Source: Mesorhizobium loti
GTDB taxonomy: Bacteria; Pseudomonadota; Alphaproteobacteria; Rhizobiales; Rhizobiaceae
Assembly: GCF_002858745.1 (NCBI RefSeq)
Contig: NZ_PJRO01000004.1
Span: 310,001 to 374,000 of the forward strand
Length of the DNA stretch: 64,000 bases
Reading direction: 5' to 3'
The notes below the pieces were generated by a model that worked only from the letters and a program-made list of their open reading frames with translations, did not search any database and had not been told where the DNA came from. Shown here in pieces: positions 59,263 to 64,000 of this stretch. The translations under genes and the position numbers were made by a program. Position 1 is the first letter of the stretch. Every line of letters begins with the position of its first letter.

Positions 59263-60675
59263 TCATGCCCGGGCAGGAGCGTCTTTGGGCAGGATCATGG
59301 TCTGGGGCACGTTGGCGTTGCCGCGCGCCAGGAAATAGTACACCACCGAAGTGGCTACCAGTGCGACGATCCAGGAGATGTCGGCGCCGCCCAGCATGAC
59401 GGCGATCGGTCCTTCGTAGAGTGCCTGGTTCAGAAACGGGATCTGCACCACCACGCCGAAGAGATAGCAGCCGAGCGCCACCCAGTTGTAGGCGCCGTAG
59501 CGACCCGACGCGTCATAAAGCGCTGGGATATCGACCTTCTCCTTCGAGATCAGGTAGTAGTCGACGAGGTTGATGGCGCTCCACGGTACGAAGACGGCAA
59601 GCAGCAGCAGCACGAAGTTCTTGAATGCCGACAGGAAGTTCGAACTGGCGAAGATGGCGACCGCCACCGACAACGCCACGAAGGCGACGATGTAGGCTAT
59701 GCGTGTCGCTTGCGAGATGCGCTCCTGACGGGTGAAGGCGCTGACGGTGGTCAGCATCGTCATTGAGCCACCGTAGGCATTCAGGCAGTTCACCGTCAGC
59801 TTGTTGGTGACGATGACGATGTAGGTCAGCAGCGCGGCCAGCCCGGCACCGGCCAGGTCGCCCATGAAACCAACCTGGTTCTGCAGGAACTTGCCGCCAA
59901 GCGCCGCCACGATGACACCAAAGCTCATGGCGATCTGCGCGCCGATCGCCGAGCCGAGAAGTGTTGACCAGAAGGTTGTTCTGCCTGGCGTTGCCGTGGG
60001 CAGATAGCGCGAATAGTCAGCAACATAAGGTGCGAAGGTCATCTGCCAGCCAGCGGCGAGTGCGACGGTGAGCAGGAAGGTGGCAACGCTGAAAGGCTTC
60101 TGGCCGAAAGCTTCGGCCACATTGTATTGCGAGAAGAGCTGTACTGCGAGATAGCCGAAGCCAAGGATGCCGACGACGGTAGCGATGCGGCCGATGACAT
60201 GGATAAGTTTATAGCCCACCACCGCGACGATGATGGTGATGAGGCCGAAGACCACCATGCCGAAGGCCGGTGTCTGCACGCCGAACATCAGGTTGATCGC
60301 CTGGCCGGACAGAACTGTGCCGGTGGCCGCAAAGCCGAGATACATCAAAACGGTGAGGATCAGCGGGAGCGCCGCACCCTTCACGCCGAACTGCGCCCGG
60401 CTGGAGATCATCTGCGGCAGGCCGAGACGCGGGCCCTGCGCTGAATGCAGCGCCATCACCGCGCCGCCGAGCAGATTGCCGATGGCAAGGCCGATGATCG
60501 CGGTCAGCGCCTCCGCACCGAAAACGATGGACAGGGCACCGTCGACTACGGCCGTGATCTGCAGGTTCGCTCCGAACCACAGGGTGAACTGATTGAAGGG
60601 CGAACCGTGCCGCTCGCCTTCCGGAATTCTATCGATCGTGCGCCGCTCGGCCACGCCGGTTGATGCCGCTGCCAT
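59263..60675 (-). CDS. NCS1-family nucleobase/cytosine-type permease
   Basis: 470 residues with about twelve membrane segments. The family opening RIPEGERHGSPFNQFTLWFG, the AIGNLLGGAVMALHSAQGP region with the RAQFGVKGA block, and the AGWQMTFAPYVADYSRYLP segment identify NCS1 (cytosine, purine, hydantoin or thiamine). The substrate is unknown. ATG 60675 has GGAGGAGG upstream. It is divergent from an L-asparaginase; a palindrome lies between them. Confidence 0.88.
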   Translation of the reverse strand: MAAASTGVAERRTIDRIPEGERHGSPFNQFTLWFGANLQITAVVDGALSIVFGAEALTAIIGLAIGNLLGGAVMALHSAQGPRLGLPQMISSRAQFGVKGAALPLILTVLMYLGFAATGTVLSGQAINLMFGVQTPAFGMVVFGLITIIVAVVGYKLIHVIGRIATVVGILGFGYLAVQLFSQYNVAEAFGQKPFSVATFLLTVALAAGWQMTFAPYVADYSRYLPTATPGRTTFWSTLLGSAIGAQIAMSFGVIVAALGGKFLQNQVGFMGDLAGAGLAALLTYIVIVTNKLTVNCLNAYGGSMTMLTTVSAFTRQERISQATRIAYIVAFVALSVAVAIFASSNFLSAFKNFVLLLLAVFVPWSAINLVDYYLISKEKVDIPALYDASGRYGAYNWVALGCYLFGVVVQIPFLNQALYEGPIAVMLGGADISWIVALVATSVVYYFLARGNANVPQTMILPKDAPARA

Positions 60676-61009
60676 GATTTCCTCCTCCCGAGAGTCGGTC
60701 TTTGATCCATTTGAGATATGATATGTATATACATAGCGGGGCGGGTGGTGAGTCAAGAGTGAGCGCTCTGGTTGTGTTTTCCCGCCATTTGTAAGGGACG
60801 ATCCGTCGCGTCACGGTCGATGCACTGAAATATTCATTTCACTCGAAGGCTTGCACGACTTTCTTGTTGAAGATGCGGGTTTCCGTTCCTCCCGGCCCGA
60901 TCTCGCGGATTCTGGGCCTCAGACCGCTTGCCATGAGGCCAACGCTTGCCGGTTGCGTGAGACGCGCCGAGCCGCTACCCGTTCGATGCGAAATCGAAGC
61001 GAGGATTCC
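60676..61009. other. 334-bp divergent spacer, NCS1 permease / asparaginase
   Basis: Holds the promoters of both genes and, close to the permease, a 14-bp perfect palindrome at 60722-60735. No coding frame is convincing on either strand. Confidence 0.5.
60722..60735. promoter_or_regulatory. 14-bp palindrome matching the GntR/HutC operator consensus
   Basis: TATGTATATACATA is a perfect palindrome 46 bases upstream of the permease start. Its core GTATATAC fits the HutC-subfamily consensus GTMTAKAC. No GntR gene is in the window, so the regulator must be elsewhere. Confidence 0.55.
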
Positions 61010-62014
61010 ATGGCCAATCCGGTTCTGGTCGAGGTGTTGCGCGGCGCCGTGGTGGAAAGTGCCCACCGTGGTGCGGTGGCGGTGGTGGATGCAGACGGCA
61101 AGACGGTGCTGGACATCGGCAACACCGCCCATCCGGTCTTTCCGCGGTCGGCAGTCAAGGCGATCCAGGCGCTGCCGCTGGTCGAGAGCGGCGCTGCCGA
61201 CGCCTACGGCTTCGGCAACCGCGAGCTGGCACTGGCTTGCTCGTCGCATTCCGGCGAACCCATGCATGTCGAGCTCGCTGCCGCCATGCTTGCCAAGGCC
61301 GGGCTTGATGCCAGCGCACTGGAATGCGGCTCGCACTGGCCGTCCAATCATCACGCCACGGTCGAACTCGCCCGCAATGGCGGTGAACCCAATCCCTTGC
61401 ACAACAACTGCTCCGGCAAGCACGCAGGTTTCATCTGCACCTGCTGCCATTCCGGCATCGACCACCGTGGTTATGTGGCAGCAGGTCACCGCATGCAGGA
61501 GATGATCAAGGAAGCGATGGAGGCGGTGACGGGCGCTGCGCACAGCGCTTCCCATTGCGGCACCGATGGTTGTTCGATTCCGACCTACGCCGTGCCGTTG
61601 CGCAGTTTCGCGGTGGGTTTCGCCAAAATGGCAACCGGCAACGGCTTCGGGCCGGAACGCGCCAAGGCAGCAAGGCGGCTGATCGAGGCCTGCATGGCCG
61701 AGCCGTCCCTGGTCGCCGGTACCGACCGCCTGGATACAAGGCTGATGCGGGAAGCGCCGGGACGTATCTTCGTCAAGGTCGGCGCCGAAGGCGTGTTCTG
61801 CGCCGCCTTGCCGGAACTTGGCTTGGGCATCGCGCTGAAATGCGACGATGGGGCAGAGCGGGCCGCAGGTGTGATGATCGCCGCCGTGCTGGCGAAGCTT
61901 CTGCGGGCCGACGCCGAACTGGCGGTGAAGCTGGTCGAATTCGCCAATCCGCCAGTGGAAAGCCGCCTCGGGGCCAGGGTCGGCCTGCTGCGCCCGACCG
62001 CTGCGCTGGTTTGA
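61010..62014 (+). CDS. L-asparaginase, Rhizobium etli (ReAV) type
   Basis: 334 residues of the PF06089 class, unrelated to E. coli asparaginases. The residues known in the R. etli enzyme align well: Ser47 and Lys50 (RSAVK), Cys134 and Lys137 (NNCSGKHAG), and Asp186 and Cys188 (GTDGCSIPTY). The last four, with the zinc-binding cysteines, form the active site. It hydrolyses asparagine to aspartate and ammonia in the cytoplasm. ATG 61010 has GAGGA upstream; the longer frame into the spacer is rejected. It is divergent from the NCS1 permease and followed directly by a palindromic repeat. Confidence 0.92.
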   Translation: MANPVLVEVLRGAVVESAHRGAVAVVDADGKTVLDIGNTAHPVFPRSAVKAIQALPLVESGAADAYGFGNRELALACSSHSGEPMHVELAAAMLAKAGLDASALECGSHWPSNHHATVELARNGGEPNPLHNNCSGKHAGFICTCCHSGIDHRGYVAAGHRMQEMIKEAMEAVTGAAHSASHCGTDGCSIPTYAVPLRSFAVGFAKMATGNGFGPERAKAARRLIEACMAEPSLVAGTDRLDTRLMREAPGRIFVKVGAEGVFCAALPELGLGIALKCDDGAERAAGVMIAAVLAKLLRADAELAVKLVEFANPPVESRLGARVGLLRPTAALV

Positions 62015-62019
62015 CGCTT

Positions 62020-62112
62020 GAGCGTTTCCGTTTTCACGGAAACGCTCTAACTTTCTATTTTTACGCAATTCCGGACGGAAAACCGTTACACACTTTTCCT
62101 GGAATTGCTCTA
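62020..62112. repeat. Rhizobial two-hairpin intergenic repeat element
   Basis: GAGCGTTTCCGT (62020-62031) pairs with ACGGAAACGCTC (62036-62047). A second hairpin follows, with outer arms GCAATTCC (62065-62072) and GGAATTGC (62101-62108) and inner GGAAAA/TTTTCC. I recognise this element from many Mesorhizobium/Rhizobium spacers. It fills the gap between the converging asparaginase and helix-protein genes and contributes the latter's TAG stop. Confidence 0.8.
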
Positions 62113-63492
62113 GCTCACCCGGTTCCGTTCCACGGTGAGATGTGCGTACCCGGCATTGCCGATTTCGGCGAGATCGGCAGTTATCGGCTCCGCCCAGCGC
62201 TTGCCGATGATGGCGCCATGCAGCACGTCCTGCAGCACATTGTCGGTGATGATCGTTGGCCCAGCGCCGTCGACGACGCTCACCGCAATGCCGATGCCGG
62301 CCTTGCGCACCACATTGCCGGTGGCCACCACATTGCGCAGGTAAGGGCCCCAGCCGAGCTGCATGCCGCATTGCGGCGCGTTTTCAATCACATTGCCGGT
62401 CACCGTGGTGTCGGCCTCTACGCCGATGCCGATGCCGAATCCGCCGACTTCCGCCGGATACGGACCGGTGGTGGAAAGATTGCGCACGATGTTGCCGCTG
62501 CAGGTCGCCATGCGGCCGCCTTCGTTGAAATTGACGATCGCAATGCCGTTGGCCGCACCGTCGACGACATTGTTGGCGATCGCAGCGCCCTCGAAGGTGA
62601 ACTCGGCATAGAGCGCCGTTTCGCCGGAGCGCAGGCAGCTGTTGCCAACGATCTGCGCGTTGGAGCCTGAATTGGCGCGGATCGCCGAAAAGGCGCAGTC
62701 GCTGACGATGTTGTTCGTGATCAGGACGCCGCCGGCGCGAAACACATTGATGCCGTTGCCGTTCTGGCCGGTGCCGCCATTGCGCGCGCCGATGCGGGAT
62801 ATGCGGTTTCCGCTCACCATGGTGCCGTCGTCGCCGATTTGCCAGCGATGCACCAGGATGCCGCCATTGGCGCAGTCGGTGACGGCGTTGGCGCTGATCG
62901 CCAGGCCGCCGGCATCGACCGACCAGATGCCGGCGTCCGCCGCACCTGTGATTGTACAGCGCTCGATGCGCCCGGCTGCGCGTTGCAACGCGATGCCGTT
63001 CTTGGAGGCGTCGTTCACCTGGCAGTCGTCGATCGCCAGGACCTTCACCGAGCGCAGGTCGAGAAGGCCGGAGACGTTTTCGCCGAGATATTGTTTGGCG
63101 CCATCGAAGACCAGGCCCGAAAACGCGATGTGGTCGGCATTCTCGGCAGACAGGAACGGCCCGCCGCCGCCGTGGATGAGGCGGGTGGCACCGGCAATGC
63201 CGCTGAGCCGCACGCGTGGCGGCAAAACGAGACCGGAAACGATATAGGCGCCGGGCGGCAGCAGGATTGGCTGATTGGCGTCGCTGGCGGCCTTCAGCAT
63301 CTTGGCGAAGGCATCACTCTGGTCGTTGGTTGCGCCTGGCCGCACGCTGTAGGCGGCAGGGTCGATGCCTGCTTTTGCTGGAGATGGCTTCGCCGCCGTT
63401 TGCTTGGCCGCGCCCGCCATATCCGCCATCAGGCCAAGCCCGGTAGCGCCAGCGGCAAGGCCGAGAAGGCGGCGTCTGTTCAGCATTGGCAC
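62110..63492 (-). CDS. TAT-exported right-handed parallel beta-helix protein (TIGR03808-like)
   Basis: 460 residues. The N-terminus NRRRLLGLAAGATGLGLM is a twin-arginine signal. A pectate-lyase-like opening (YSVRPGATNDQSDAFAKML, LLPPGAYIVSG) is followed by repeated short parallel-helix coils such as ISANAVTDCANGGILVH and ITNNIVSDCAFSAI. This matches the rhizobial TAT-translocated repetitive protein family, whose function is unknown; polysaccharide binding or lysis is a guess. GTG 63492 has AGGAGA at good spacing; ATG 63486 is the alternative. Its stop codon lies in the repeat element. Confidence 0.85.
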   Translation of the reverse strand: MPMLNRRRLLGLAAGATGLGLMADMAGAAKQTAAKPSPAKAGIDPAAYSVRPGATNDQSDAFAKMLKAASDANQPILLPPGAYIVSGLVLPPRVRLSGIAGATRLIHGGGGPFLSAENADHIAFSGLVFDGAKQYLGENVSGLLDLRSVKVLAIDDCQVNDASKNGIALQRAAGRIERCTITGAADAGIWSVDAGGLAISANAVTDCANGGILVHRWQIGDDGTMVSGNRISRIGARNGGTGQNGNGINVFRAGGVLITNNIVSDCAFSAIRANSGSNAQIVGNSCLRSGETALYAEFTFEGAAIANNVVDGAANGIAIVNFNEGGRMATCSGNIVRNLSTTGPYPAEVGGFGIGIGVEADTTVTGNVIENAPQCGMQLGWGPYLRNVVATGNVVRKAGIGIAVSVVDGAGPTIITDNVLQDVLHGAIIGKRWAEPITADLAEIGNAGYAHLTVERNRVS

Positions 63493-63653
63493 AATTCTTC
63501 TCCTGGCTCGTCGAGCATGAACCGTGCCATGCCGAAATAGGACTTGCTAGATGGGCGGCTGAAAGAGGTGGGCACAGACCTTGCAGTTATCCCTGATGCC
63601 TCCACCCAGCTATCAAGCTTGTTAAGCTGGCAGGCAGGCCCTAAATTCTCTTT

Positions 63654-64000
63654 ATGAGCAGAGCTTTCACCCGCGAAGAAGACAGCGAAAACGCCATCGC
63701 CGGCATCGGCGAGCGGCCGGTCAGTCCGCACCGCAACCTGGTCACCCCGGATGGCCTGGCGATGATTGATGCCGAAGTGGCGTCCTTGCGTTCGGCATTG
63801 GCCAACGCCGAGGCGGCAAGCGACCGTGAGCGCATCGCGCTGGTTTCGCGTGACCTGCGCTATTGGAACGCCCGGCGCGAAAATGCCGAACTCTCCGTTC
63901 CCGAGCTGGACGGCAGCGTCGCGCGCTTCGGCATGAGCGTGACGCTGGAGGACGAGGCGGGCAAGAAGGTGACGTGGAAGATCGTCGGCGAGGATGAAGC
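63654..64000 (+). CDS. GreA/GreB-like transcription factor (partial)
   Basis: The frame opens at ATG 63654 (MSRAFTREEDSENAIAG) and runs off the right edge after 115 codons. It has a short disordered head and a predicted coiled-coil around LAMIDAEVASLRSALANAEA and RDLRYWNARRENAEL. The start of the C-terminal FKBP-like Gre domain follows (RFGMSVTLEDEAGKK, then KIVGEDEA). Gre factors rescue backtracked RNA polymerase; proteins of this shape in rhizobia are annotated as GreA/GreB family. There is no strong ribosome site. Confidence 0.8.
   Translation, partial: MSRAFTREEDSENAIAGIGERPVSPHRNLVTPDGLAMIDAEVASLRSALANAEAASDRERIALVSRDLRYWNARRENAELSVPELDGSVARFGMSVTLEDEAGKKVTWKIVGEDE

Overview
The window reads as chromosomal DNA of a GC-rich alphaproteobacterium of the order Hyphomicrobiales (Rhizobiales), most probably Mesorhizobium or a close Phyllobacteriaceae relative. 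The grounds are family-level resemblance: a Sinorhizobium-type fructose ABC transporter (frcBCA), a glgP-B-C-A-pgm glycogen block, a betI-betC choline sulfate operon, a Rhizobium etli-type L-asparaginase, a TAT-exported right-handed-helix protein typical of rhizobia, and a palindromic repeat that I recognise from rhizobial genomes. No search was run, so the genus is an inference. I see 51 complete protein genes, two partial genes at the edges (pyruvate phosphate dikinase on the left, a GreA/GreB-like factor on the right) and one tRNA-Pro(CGG). There is no rRNA, CRISPR array, insertion sequence or phage gene.

Layout. 1-6.6 kb: housekeeping and hypothetical genes (ppdK end, NodB-like deacetylase, DUF427, acyl-CoA ligase, DUF1499 membrane protein, metallo-hydrolase). 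6.6-17.7 kb: a surface-polysaccharide locus with ugd, an AT-rich polyprenyl-phosphate sugar transferase, a methyltransferase and a seven-gene minus-strand operon wbuX-wbuY-wbuZ-fnlA-fnlB-fnlC-wbuB. By family knowledge, fnlABC make UDP-N-acetyl-L-fucosamine and wbuXYZ convert an acetamido group to an acetamidino group, so the operon should build and attach L-FucNAm. 18.2-21.9 kb: cysD-cysNC-cysQ for PAPS synthesis and PAP removal. 22-29.2 kb: a sugar aminotransferase, then a divergent fructose locus (ROK regulator, RbsD/FucU mutarotase and PfkB kinase leftward; frcBCA rightward).

29.4-42.9 kb: glycogen synthesis and breakdown (glgP, glgB, glgC, glgA, pgm, then glgX and a GH13 alpha-glucosidase). 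42.9-45.2 kb: an isolated TadE/TadG-type pair. 45.5-50.9 kb: oligopeptide importer oppA-oppB-oppC-oppDF with a leader able to form competing RNA helices and a strong terminator. 50.9-52.1 kb: two small envelope proteins and tRNA-Pro. 52.5-57.8 kb: betI-betC-betA-betB turning choline-O-sulfate into glycine betaine, with a clear BetI-type operator. 58-64 kb: SCP2-like thiolase, NCS1 permease divergent from an L-asparaginase around a 14-bp palindrome, a rhizobial repeat, the helix protein and the partial GreA-like gene.

The most interesting system is the predicted L-FucNAm cassette. It has the gene order I recall from enteric O-antigen clusters, and its HisF-like subunit has lost the catalytic Asp of true HisF while keeping the ammonia-gate residues. 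It sits beside a PAPS module, which raises the possibility of a sulfated or amidino-sugar surface polymer. No flippase, polymerase or sulfotransferase lies in the window.
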